The notes below the pieces were generated by a model. It did not search any database. It saw only the letters and a program-made list of their open reading frames with translations, and was not told where the DNA came from. The translations under genes and the position numbers were made by a program. From Peristeroidobacter soli (GTDB lineage: Bacteria > Pseudomonadota > Gammaproteobacteria > Steroidobacterales > Steroidobacteraceae), in contig NZ_RYEV01000006.1 in the NCBI RefSeq assembly GCF_004138485.1, forward strand, positions 434,001-498,000: a DNA stretch of 64,000 bases, given 5' to 3'. Numbering within the stretch: the stretch's first letter is position 1; each line of letters begins with the position of its first letter. Shown here piece after piece: positions 17,056 to 26,000 of this stretch.

Positions 17056-18486
17056 ATGAATGGCAGCGCTTCCAAGCAAAAATCCCTGGCCGGGCTGGCG
17101 AGCCTGCTGCTGCTCGCCGGCTGCGCGTCGCGGGTGCCTGCACGCGATCCGAGTCATGACGTGCCGGATGAGTGGCACGCGCAGCTGCCTCATCACGGGC
17201 AACTCTCCGACCTGAGTCTTTGGTGGTCGCAGTTCAACGATCCATTGTTGTCGCGGCTGATCGAGGCCGGACAACGCGTCAGCCCTACGCTCGCGGAAGC
17301 CACGGCTCGTGTCGGCGACGCGAGGGCAAACCGAACCGCGCAGCGTGCTCAGCTTCTGCCTCTGCTGGACGCTGGCAGTAGCGGCAGCAGGGGACGATCC
17401 GACTTGGCTCAGCCGCTGGCCACGACCTCGTCGGCCAGTGTGAATGTGAGTTGGGAGATCGATCTGTTCGGTGCGAATCGCGCGGGCGCAAGCGCCGCGC
17501 AAGCGAACCTGGAGTCCAGTCGAGCCCGTTGGCATGAGGCGAGGATTCTGGTCGCGGCGGAGATTGCGAGGACGTACACCGAGCTGCGCCTGTGCGAAGT
17601 CCTCATCGATCAAGCCGAGCGTGAGGTCGAGTCGTATGAGCAAACCGCGCACGTCGTGAATCTGCTGGCGAGAGCCGGCTTCGAGACGAACGCCGCCGCG
17701 GACCAGGCTGGAGCCGGTGCGGCCCAAAGTCGATCCGCACTGATTGAGCAACGAGCCGGTTGCGATCTGCTGGTCAAGTCATTGGTCTCGCTGACGAGCG
17801 AAGACGAGACGCTGCTACGTCGGGATCTTCGCGCCAACGAGGCGACATTGCCGGTGCCAGTCGAACTCACGGTGGTCGCGGTTCCAGCAGATGCCCTCGC
17901 GCAGCGTCCAGATGTCTTCGCGGCGGCACGCGATGTTGAGATGGCCAGCGCCGAGGCGAGTCGAGCCGAGGCGCAGCGCTGGCCACGAATCACTTTGGCG
18001 GGAAGCATCGGCAACTTACGAATGCAGAGCGGTGGTGTCACGACAGATGGCCGTGTTTGGAGCGTCGGCCCGGTTGCAGTGACGATGCCACTGTTCGATG
18101 GTGGAGCGCGCAAAGCGAATGCCAGCGCTGCTCACACACGTTACGAGGCCAGCACTGTCATCTATTCGGCCAGGTTGCGTGAAGCGATACGCGAGGTTGA
18201 GAGCGCGCTCGTGTTGCTGGAGAGCACGGCGAACCGTGACAGCAACGTGGCTATCGCTGCGAAAGGGTTTGCAAGCTCATACGCCGCCGTCGACGAAAGA
18301 TACAAGAACGGCGGCGCCAGTCTCTTCGAGCTGGAAGAAGCTCGTCGCAACATGATCGCCGCGGAGCGCGCGGTTGTTTCACTCCATCGAGATCGCATCG
18401 TTGCCTGGATCGATTTGTACCTCGCGGTCGGCGGCGATTGGTCACCGGATTCGATGCAAGCGTCTGCAAAGGTTGATCGACCATGA
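17056..18486 (+). CDS. RND efflux outer-membrane lipoprotein (NodT/OprM family)
   Basis: The start at 17056 gives a lipoprotein signal with the lipobox LLAGC (Cys at about 23); the frame is open upstream but that part covers the regulatory region. 476 residues with two OEP repeats, including WSQFNDPLLSRLIEAG, VNVSWEIDLFGANRAGASAAQANLE and PLFDGGARKANASAAHTRYEA, which are hallmarks of trimeric TolC-like channels. It forms the outer-membrane duct for the adaptor and pump encoded downstream. Its stop overlaps the adaptor start by four bases. Confidence 0.9.
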   Translation: MNGSASKQKSLAGLASLLLLAGCASRVPARDPSHDVPDEWHAQLPHHGQLSDLSLWWSQFNDPLLSRLIEAGQRVSPTLAEATARVGDARANRTAQRAQLLPLLDAGSSGSRGRSDLAQPLATTSSASVNVSWEIDLFGANRAGASAAQANLESSRARWHEARILVAAEIARTYTELRLCEVLIDQAEREVESYEQTAHVVNLLARAGFETNAAADQAGAGAAQSRSALIEQRAGCDLLVKSLVSLTSEDETLLRRDLRANEATLPVPVELTVVAVPADALAQRPDVFAAARDVEMASAEASRAEAQRWPRITLAGSIGNLRMQSGGVTTDGRVWSVGPVAVTMPLFDGGARKANASAAHTRYEASTVIYSARLREAIREVESALVLLESTANRDSNVAIAAKGFASSYAAVDERYKNGGASLFELEEARRNMIAAERAVVSLHRDRIVAWIDLYLAVGGDWSPDSMQASAKVDRP

Positions 18487-19595
18487 AACCATTGTCCAAG
18501 CCCGTGCTCGTCGGCAGCGTCGTTGCCGCGATGGCCGTGAGCATCTTGCTGGCACGTGCGAGCGGCGATGGAGTAGAGCAGGAAGAGGTGACCAATCCAG
18601 CGCTCACGGTGACGGCGATCAGCCCTCAGCAGTCATCGCTGCCCATTCGCATCTCGGCCACAGGAAACATTGCCGCCTGGGAGGAGGCCAGCATCGGCAC
18701 CGAGGCGGAAGGCCTGCGGCTGATCGAAGTGAGGGTGAACGTGGGCGATCAGGTGAAGCGCGGCCAGGTGCTGGCGATGTTCGCCGCCGAGACCGTGACT
18801 GCCGAACTCGCGGAGGCTCGAGCCGTAGCGGAGGAGGCGGCGGCGACACTCACCGAGGCGGAGGCAAATGCTCAGCGCGCTCGCGTGTTGGATGCGACCG
18901 GCGCAATGTCGGTGCAACAGATCAATCAATATGTCACTGCCGAACGCGCGGCACGCGCGAGATGGGAAGCGGCGAAGGCCATCGAACAACGACATCGGCT
19001 GAGGTTGGCGCAAACTCAGGTGCTGGCGCCGGACGATGGCCTCGTGTCGTCACGAACTGCCACAGTGGGCGCCGTTCTGCCCGCGGGACAGGAGTTGTTT
19101 CGCCTGATCCGCAAAGGACGATTGGAGTGGCGCGCCGAAGTCGCGACGGGCGATCTGGCGAAGCTGTCGCCGGGGCAGAAAGTGCACATCACCCTCGTCG
19201 GCGATCGAGTGATCGAGGGCCAGCTCAGAGTCGTCGCGCCAGCCATCGACACGCAGACACGCAACGGCCTGGTCTACGTCGATCTGCCCGTGACCGATGG
19301 CGGGCAGGTGCGCGCAGGCATGTATGTTCGCGGCTACTTTGAAACGGGCATCGACGCGGCGTTGACGTTGCCGCAGAGTGCCGTGCTGCTGCGTGATGGC
19401 TTCAGCTATGTGCTGCGGATCGGCCGGGACTCCAGGGTCATCCAGACCAAGGTGTCCGTGGGCCGCAGGGCGGGCGATCGTGTCGAAATCATCGGTGGGC
19501 TCGATCCCGCCGAGCGGGTCGTCGAATCCGGCGGCAGCTTTCTGAGCGACGGCGATCGGGTCCGTGAAGAACCGCGGCCCGGCGTCGCGATCTGA
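18483..19595 (+). CDS. RND efflux periplasmic adaptor (HlyD/AcrA family)
   Basis: 370 residues. An N-terminal membrane anchor (about 10-24) precedes a barrel-sandwich/lipoyl half motif (TGNIAAWEEASIGTEAEGL, VNVGDQVKRGQVLAMF), a helical hairpin rich in Ala/Glu (about 95-150), the second lipoyl half (VLAPDDGLVSSRTATVGAVL) and a beta-barrel plus membrane-proximal domain. It bridges the inner-membrane pump and the outer-membrane channel. It is coupled to the lipoprotein gene by an ATGA overlap, and the pump gene follows 13 bases later. Confidence 0.92.
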   Translation: MKPLSKPVLVGSVVAAMAVSILLARASGDGVEQEEVTNPALTVTAISPQQSSLPIRISATGNIAAWEEASIGTEAEGLRLIEVRVNVGDQVKRGQVLAMFAAETVTAELAEARAVAEEAAATLTEAEANAQRARVLDATGAMSVQQINQYVTAERAARARWEAAKAIEQRHRLRLAQTQVLAPDDGLVSSRTATVGAVLPAGQELFRLIRKGRLEWRAEVATGDLAKLSPGQKVHITLVGDRVIEGQLRVVAPAIDTQTRNGLVYVDLPVTDGGQVRAGMYVRGYFETGIDAALTLPQSAVLLRDGFSYVLRIGRDSRVIQTKVSVGRRAGDRVEIIGGLDPAERVVESGGSFLSDGDRVREEPRPGVAI

Positions 19596-19608
19596 GCGGG
19601 ATCAACGC

Positions 19609-22600
19609 ATGAGCACCAATGTTTCTTCGTGGGCGATCCGGAATCCGACCGCCACCGTGCTGTTGTTCGTCCTGCTGACCTTCGTCGGCCTGATGGGCTT
19701 TCAGGCCATGAAAGTGCAGAACTTCCCCGACATCGAGCTGCCTCGGGTCACGGTGACGGCGGAGTTGCCGGGGGCATCGCCTTCGCAGCTCGAGAACGAC
19801 GTCGTGCGCAAGATCGAGAATGCCCTGGCCACTACCCAGGGCATCAAGCACATCGAGAGCTCACTCACCGACGGCTCCGCCAGCATCACGGTCGACTTCC
19901 GTATCGAGAAGCCGCTGCAAGAGGCGCTGGACGATGTACGCGATGCCGTGTCACGCATTCGCGCCGATCTTCCAGCCGCGCTGCGCGATCCCGTCATCAA
20001 GAAAGTGGAGCTGGCCGGCGCGCCGATCCTGACCTACACGCTCGCCTCATCGCGAATGGATGATGAAGCGCTGTCCTGGTTTGTCGACAATCAGATCAAT
20101 AAGCGTCTGTTGGCCGTGCCGGGCGTGGGGGCGGTGTCACGGGTGGGCGGTGTGACGCGGGAGGTGCGCGTCGATCTGGATCCGGTGCGATTGCTGGCGC
20201 TCAACGCGACGGCGGCCGACATTTCACGGCAGCTGCGAGAGTCGCAGCAAGAGGCGTCAGGTGGCCGAGTCGACTTCGGTGGTGTCGAGCAATCGGTGCG
20301 GGCGATTGCAACGGTGGCCACGGCGCAAGAGATCGCGCAGCTGGAGATTTCGCTGAGCGACGGCCGCCGTCTGCGATTGGACCAGGTGGCAACCATTGCC
20401 GACACGATTGCCGAGCCCAGGTCGCGCGCGCTGTTGAATGGCGAACCGGTCGTCGGATTCGAGATCACGCGGGCAAGAGGCGCCGGTGAGATCGAAGTCG
20501 CTGACGGCGTGCGCGCGGCGCTCGATGAAATAAAGCAGAGCAATGCCGAGGTGACGATTACCGAAAGCTTCAACTTCGTCGATCCCGTCGTGGAGAACTA
20601 CGACGGTTCGATGATGTTGCTCTACGAAGGCGCGGCGTTGGCGATCGTCGTGGTATTCCTGTTCCTGCGGGACTGGCGTGCCACGCTCATCGCGGCGGTC
20701 GCTTTGCCGCTCTCGGCCATCCCGACCTTCGCCGTCATGCATCTGATGGGCTTCACGGCCAACACCGTATCGCTGCTGGCGCTGTCGTTGGTGATCGGTG
20801 TGCTGGTCGACGATGCCATCGTTGAAATCGAGAACATCGAGCGGCATCTGTTGATGGGCAAGTCTCCGTATCGGGCGGCCATGGAAGCGGCGGATGAGAT
20901 CGGCCTGGCGGTCATCGCGACGACGTTCACGTTGATCGCCGTGTTCCTGCCCACTTCGCTCATGGGTGGCATCGTCGGCAAGTACTTCGTCCAGTTCGGC
21001 TGGACCGCGGCCATTGCCGTGTTCTTCTCGCTCGTGGTCGCTCGCATGCTGACGCCCATGATGGCGGCGTATCTGCTCAAGGCGCCGACATCTCCTGCAA
21101 ACGAACACGCAGAGCCGCGATGGATCACCCAGTATCTGTCCCTGGCGAAACTCTGTCTGCGACATCGCTTCGTTACGATACTGGCTGTCTGCATATTCCT
21201 CGGCGGCGGCTTGGGACTGGCGATGCTGCTGCCCGGTGAGTTCATTCCGCCGGACGATGGTTCGCAGACGCAGGTCACGCTGTCGCTGCCGCCGGGTAGC
21301 AAGCTCGCGGACACGACGGCGATGGCCGAGCGGGCGCGAGCCATCCTGCAGCGGAACGAACACGTGAAGATGGTGTACACGGCCATTGGCGGCGGCAGCG
21401 CAGGCACCGATCCAAGCGACGCGGAAACTGCGCCGGCCGCCAATGTCACAACGGCGGTGCTGACGATCAATCTCACTCATCGCAGTGATCGTCCCGGTCT
21501 GCAAAGGCAAGCGATCGAGTCCGAGCTTCGCCAGGCGCTCGCGGCACTGCCTGGTGTGCGTATCAAGGTGGGAATGGGCGGTTCCGGTGAGAACTTCATG
21601 TTGGTCATGGCCGCGGAGGACAGCCAGCGCCTGGCACAGCACGCGGCCCAGGTCGAGCGTGAGCTGCGAACGATTCCTGGGATTGGCGCGGTGACGTCAT
21701 CCTCGAGCCTGGTTCGTCCGGAGCTGGTGATCCGTCCCGATTTCGCTCGCGCTGCCGATCTTGGAGTGACGTCAGCGGCAATCGCCGAGACGTTGCGAGT
21801 CGCGACGTTGGGGGACTATGACCAGGATCTCGCGAAACTCAATCTCAGTGAGCGACAGGTGCCAGTAGTCGTGAGGCTCACGGACGCTGCACGCGACGAC
21901 TTGGAAACATTGCGTCGCCTGCCCGTGCCGGGCGCGCGCGGTCCAGTGCCGCTGGAAAGCGTTGCCTCGCTGCAGATGGCAAGCGGGCCGTCGCAGATCA
22001 CTCGCTATGACCGCATGCGCAACGTTACTTTCGAAGTCGAGCTCAATGACCGTGCGTTGGGTGACATCGAGGAAGCTGCGCTCGCGCTGCCCAGCCTGAA
22101 GCGTCCGCCACGAGGAATCGTCCTCACATCCGCGGGAGATGCGGAGGCGATGGGTGAGCTGGCGGCCGGCTTCGCATTGGCCATGCTGACGGGAGTTCTG
22201 TGCATCTACATGGTGCTGGTCCTGCTGCTCAAGGACTTCGCGCAACCGGTTACCGTGTTGGCTGCGCTGGTGTTGTCCATTCCCGGGGCCTTCCTCGCGC
22301 TGTTCCTGACGGGATCGGGGCTGTCGATGCCGGCGATGATCGGGTTGCTCATGCTGATGGGCATCGTCACCAAGAACTCCATTCTGTTGCTCGACTACAT
22401 CGTGATTGCGCGCCGGGATCACCAGCTGGATCGCTGGGAGGCCATCGTCGATGCCTGCCGCAAGCGGGCGCGCCCGATCGTCATGACCACGATCGCGATG
22501 GGCGCGGGCATGTTGCCCATCGCGTTCGGGCTGGGCGCCGACCCAAGCTTCCGCTCGCCCATGGCCGTCGTCGTGATCGGCGGACTGATCACGTCGACGT

Positions 22601-22749
22601 GCCTGAGCCTGCTGGTGATCCCGGTGGTTTACAGCTATCTGGACGACGCGGTCACCTGGGGCATGTCGATCGTCGCGACCGCACGTGCGACCGCACCTTC
22701 ACGACATTCCTTGAACGCGAACTCGACGCGAGCCGGCATCAAGTCGTAA
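19609..22749 (+). CDS. RND multidrug efflux permease (HAE1-type)
   Basis: I use ATG 19609, where MSTNVSSWAIRNPTATVLLF matches the usual N-terminus; upstream codons overlap the adaptor. 1046 residues, the normal length for the family, with 12 predicted membrane helices in two halves. TM1 is followed by the porter domain (VQNFPDIELPRVTVTAELPG). TM4 carries the proton-relay acids in VIGVLVDDAIVEIENIERH. Inner TM helices of the second half contain MLMGIVTKNSILLLDY. It is a proton-driven pump for amphiphilic compounds; the substrate is not predictable. Its last 115 bases are overlapped on the opposite strand by the UrcA-family gene. Confidence 0.94.
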   Translation: MSTNVSSWAIRNPTATVLLFVLLTFVGLMGFQAMKVQNFPDIELPRVTVTAELPGASPSQLENDVVRKIENALATTQGIKHIESSLTDGSASITVDFRIEKPLQEALDDVRDAVSRIRADLPAALRDPVIKKVELAGAPILTYTLASSRMDDEALSWFVDNQINKRLLAVPGVGAVSRVGGVTREVRVDLDPVRLLALNATAADISRQLRESQQEASGGRVDFGGVEQSVRAIATVATAQEIAQLEISLSDGRRLRLDQVATIADTIAEPRSRALLNGEPVVGFEITRARGAGEIEVADGVRAALDEIKQSNAEVTITESFNFVDPVVENYDGSMMLLYEGAALAIVVVFLFLRDWRATLIAAVALPLSAIPTFAVMHLMGFTANTVSLLALSLVIGVLVDDAIVEIENIERHLLMGKSPYRAAMEAADEIGLAVIATTFTLIAVFLPTSLMGGIVGKYFVQFGWTAAIAVFFSLVVARMLTPMMAAYLLKAPTSPANEHAEPRWITQYLSLAKLCLRHRFVTILAVCIFLGGGLGLAMLLPGEFIPPDDGSQTQVTLSLPPGSKLADTTAMAERARAILQRNEHVKMVYTAIGGGSAGTDPSDAETAPAANVTTAVLTINLTHRSDRPGLQRQAIESELRQALAALPGVRIKVGMGGSGENFMLVMAAEDSQRLAQHAAQVERELRTIPGIGAVTSSSSLVRPELVIRPDFARAADLGVTSAAIAETLRVATLGDYDQDLAKLNLSERQVPVVVRLTDAARDDLETLRRLPVPGARGPVPLESVASLQMASGPSQITRYDRMRNVTFEVELNDRALGDIEEAALALPSLKRPPRGIVLTSAGDAEAMGELAAGFALAMLTGVLCIYMVLVLLLKDFAQPVTVLAALVLSIPGAFLALFLTGSGLSMPAMIGLLMLMGIVTKNSILLLDYIVIARRDHQLDRWEAIVDACRKRARPIVMTTIAMGAGMLPIAFGLGADPSFRSPMAVVVIGGLITSTCLSLLVIPVVYSYLDDAVTWGMSIVATARATAPSRHSLNANSTRAGIKS

Positions 22750-22964
22750 GCCACGTGGCGTCGCGGATCGCCGCCACAGACACGGTAGGCCGCGTCCTTG
22801 ATTCGAACCATCAGGACCTGGGCATCCTGCTCGCGAGTGAGATCGAGGTCCGCGTAATTCACGTTCTCGCTCAACAGCTGTCGGGTCGTTCCCGGCCGCG
22901 GCGCGGCCTGTGCGGCCTGGAAAGCGAGGCAAGCGAGTGCAAGTCCTGCGAAAGCGCATTTCAT
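22635..22964 (-). CDS. UrcA-family periplasmic protein
   Basis: Start at ATG 22964 (MKCAFAGLALACLAFQ), giving a signal peptide cleaved after AQAA. The mature protein is about 90 residues with the UrcA pattern: NYADLDLTREQDAQVLMVRIKDAAYRVCGG, then a second Cys in FKEC, and EGAVARAVATID near the end. The two cysteines are probably disulphide-bonded. The function of the family is unknown; members are common in sphingomonads and related bacteria. The last 115 bases lie antisense to the RND pump gene, an unusually large convergent overlap. The 121 bases between this gene and the helicase gene must hold both divergent promoters; I see no clear motifs in them. Confidence 0.8.
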   Translation of the reverse strand: MKCAFAGLALACLAFQAAQAAPRPGTTRQLLSENVNYADLDLTREQDAQVLMVRIKDAAYRVCGGDPRRHVAYDLMPARVEFAFKECREGAVARAVATIDMPQVTASSR

Positions 22965-23085
22965 GATCGGGGCTCCTGAGGGCTGGGGGGGTCGGTACGG
23001 TCCCAGTGTCGGCAACCCTCGTTAGAAAAGAGTGAGCCCCGGCGTGAAAGAAGCGTGAGAATGGTTCGAATCCGGTTCAGGTTCG

Positions 23086-26000
23086 GTGTCGAATACTGTC
23101 CAGATGATCGAGCACATTCGGCACAAACTCCGGCAGCTCTATCTGTTTCTGAAGGAAGCCAACCAGCTGCGGTTTCCTCCAGTACGGCATGTGAGCCAGC
23201 ATCCGCGGGCGATTCGGTTGGCCGATGCGCCAGATCACCCGTGCGTGCAAATCAATCGCCCCGGCGCCGGCAATGGCACGCAGGTCGACGACGACTGTCT
23301 GCTGCGCATCGCGCGCCCGCTGTCCACGCCGTGTCCCACACCGCCATTCAACGTGACGAATTGGTTACTGCCGGATTGGGATGATCCCACCAAGACGGCG
23401 TATTTCTCCGCGACTCGCAATGTCGCCGCCGCGGACAGCGCGCCGCTCAATATTCGTTTCGACGATGACCAGCAGCGTCTGGCCGATTTCGAAGCTTGGG
23501 TCGCTCAGCGCGAAGAGTGGGTGGTCGCCGAACTCGCCGCGCGCAAGGCGCTGGGTTTCTTCGAGTTGTTCTATGAGATTCATTCGGCCATCGAGCGCGA
23601 CGGCGAATTGCTCGAACTGGTGGCCGCCGATGGCCGGCTCAACTGGCGTGCGGTCTCGTCGATCGAAGGCAGCGTTCCCATCGATCATCCGGTGATGCTC
23701 AAGCGCGTCGAACTGCGCTTCGATGCCAGCGCCGCGGAATTCAGCATTCACGAGACGGACCGTCCGACCGAGTTGTACAGCGCGCTGTTCGTGGATTTGC
23801 AGAATACGGCGGCGGCGTCACTCCGCAATCGGACGGCGGAGCTGGAAAATGCGGGGCTGCATCCGTGGGGTGCCGACGACACCGAGACTTATCTGAAGAC
23901 GCTGGTGCAGACCTTGTCGCCCACCAGCGGCCGTCTGATCAAGGAGCGCATCGCCGACGAACCTTCCGACGCGCCGCGCATGTGGCGCGATCCGATGTTG
24001 ATTCTGCGCAAGCGGGTCGGTGGCATCGCGAATGCCGTCGATGCCATCATCGACGATATCGATCAGCGCAAAACGTTCGCGCCGGCGATGGTGCAGATTT
24101 CGGGCACGTCGGTCGAAGCGACGCCGGCGCCGAAGACCTCGCCAGATCAGCCCGCCGCGCCCATCGACGACGATGACGTGCTGCTCGGTAAGGAAGCGAA
24201 TCAGGAGCAGATCCAGATCATCAAGCGCCTGAGTCACAGCGGCTCGGTGCTGGTGCAAGGTCCGCCCGGCACCGGCAAGACGCATACGATCGCGAACCTG
24301 ATCGGCCATCAGCTCGCGCAGGGCAAGTCGATCCTGGTCACGGCGCAAACAGCGAAGGCGCTGCGCGTGCTACGTGACAAGGTGCCCGAGGTGCTGCGTC
24401 CACTTTGCGTCGCCGTACTTGGCAGCGATCAGGATGCGCGCCGGCAATTGGAAACCTCCATCGGCTCCATCACCGAACGACTGACGACCGAGACCAGCGC
24501 GTCGCTGGTGTCGCGCGCGACCCGGCTCGGACAGCGACGCAAAGAGCTGCTTACCGAGTTGAAGGTCCTGCAACGTGATCTGCGCGAGGCGCTCGAAAAT
24601 GAGTATCGCGAGATCACGGTCGACGAACGGCGCTTCTCGCCGTCGGACGCGGCGAAGTACGTGAAAGCAAACGGCACGCAGCACGCGTGGATTCCGGGGC
24701 CGGTGAAGCTGGCGGTGTCGTTGCCGCTCAATTCGAATGAGTTGGGGCGCCTGTATGCGCTGGGCGCCTCGTTCACGGCGGATGAAGAGCAGGATGCGCG
24801 TCGTCCGCTGCCGAATCTCGACGAGCTGCCTGCCGAGCGTGAGTTCGAGTCGCTTGCATCGGAACATCAGCGGCTCGCGGCGGCAGACTTGTCCGCGGGC
24901 ACGCATCGATGGACGAAATCCGGCAGCAGCGCTGCGATCCAAGCGCTGGCCGCTACGTTAGCGGAAGAGTTCTCGGAGCTGCGACGTCGGCAGGCATGGC
25001 GACCGTACGCCATCGTTGCCGGCATCAACGGTGGCACGCAGCGTGAAGTCTGGGAACAACTGATTCATGGTATCGAAGAGGCGGCGGAAGCGAACGCTCA
25101 GTGCGCGCTGCTGCGACACCATCGGCCGCAGTTGTCCAAATCGATGTCGGCGGAGACCCAGCGACGCATCGCTCAGGAAATCGTGCAACACCTGGAAGCC
25201 GGGCGAGGCTTGGGCTTCGTGACGATGGCAACCCGCTCGGAATGGCGACAGTTTGTGAAATCGGCGGCAGTCGCGGCGGGCGAGCCGTCGCGGATCGATC
25301 ATTTCCATGTGCTGGAGATGGTGGCCGATCTGGAAGTGCGACGGCTGGAAATCGAAGACTCCTGGAACGCACTCATCGGCGGACACATCAATTCGCTGTT
25401 CCGCTCCATGGGACCGGAGCCGGAGCTGGCCTGCCGTGCGCTCACGGACGAGATTCGTCATTGTCTCGACTGGCACGAGCACACGTGGGGCTCGCTGGCC
25501 GAGCACTTGCGTGGCGAGGGGTTGCGACTGGACGAACTGGTGGCGCAGATTCCGCGCGAGCCGAGTCCGTTGGCGGAGTATCAGACGGTCGAGCGCCTGT
25601 CCGCCGACCTGCTGCCGCCTTTGCTAGCCATCGAAGCGGATCGACGCAAGCAGCGTGAGATCGATGAGTGGTTCGATCGGCTCGCCGTGCGTGTCGGTGA
25701 CATCGACCCGAAGTCCGTCGGTGCGAGTTGCATTGCCCGACTGATCGCAGCGGTCGAAGCTCGCGATGCGAATGCATATAGAGCGGCACGAGAGTATGCG
25801 CAGCGCTTGCTGACGGTGAAGCCGCTGACGGCGGAACGCGATGAGTTGCTGACACGGCTGCGCGAGGTTGCACCTCGTTGGGCGGATCGATTGCAGGATC
25901 GGAAGGCCCCGCACGACAAGGGCCATCCACCGGGCGATCTGGAGCTGGCGTGGATCTATCGTCAGCTGCATGACGCGTTGGTGCAGTTGGACCGGCTGGA

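Noticed and set aside
20257-21642. A 461-codon open frame opposite the RND permease
   Set aside because: Its composition is dominated by Arg, His and Gln, with no recognisable domain; the permease on the other strand is a full-length, well-conserved protein.
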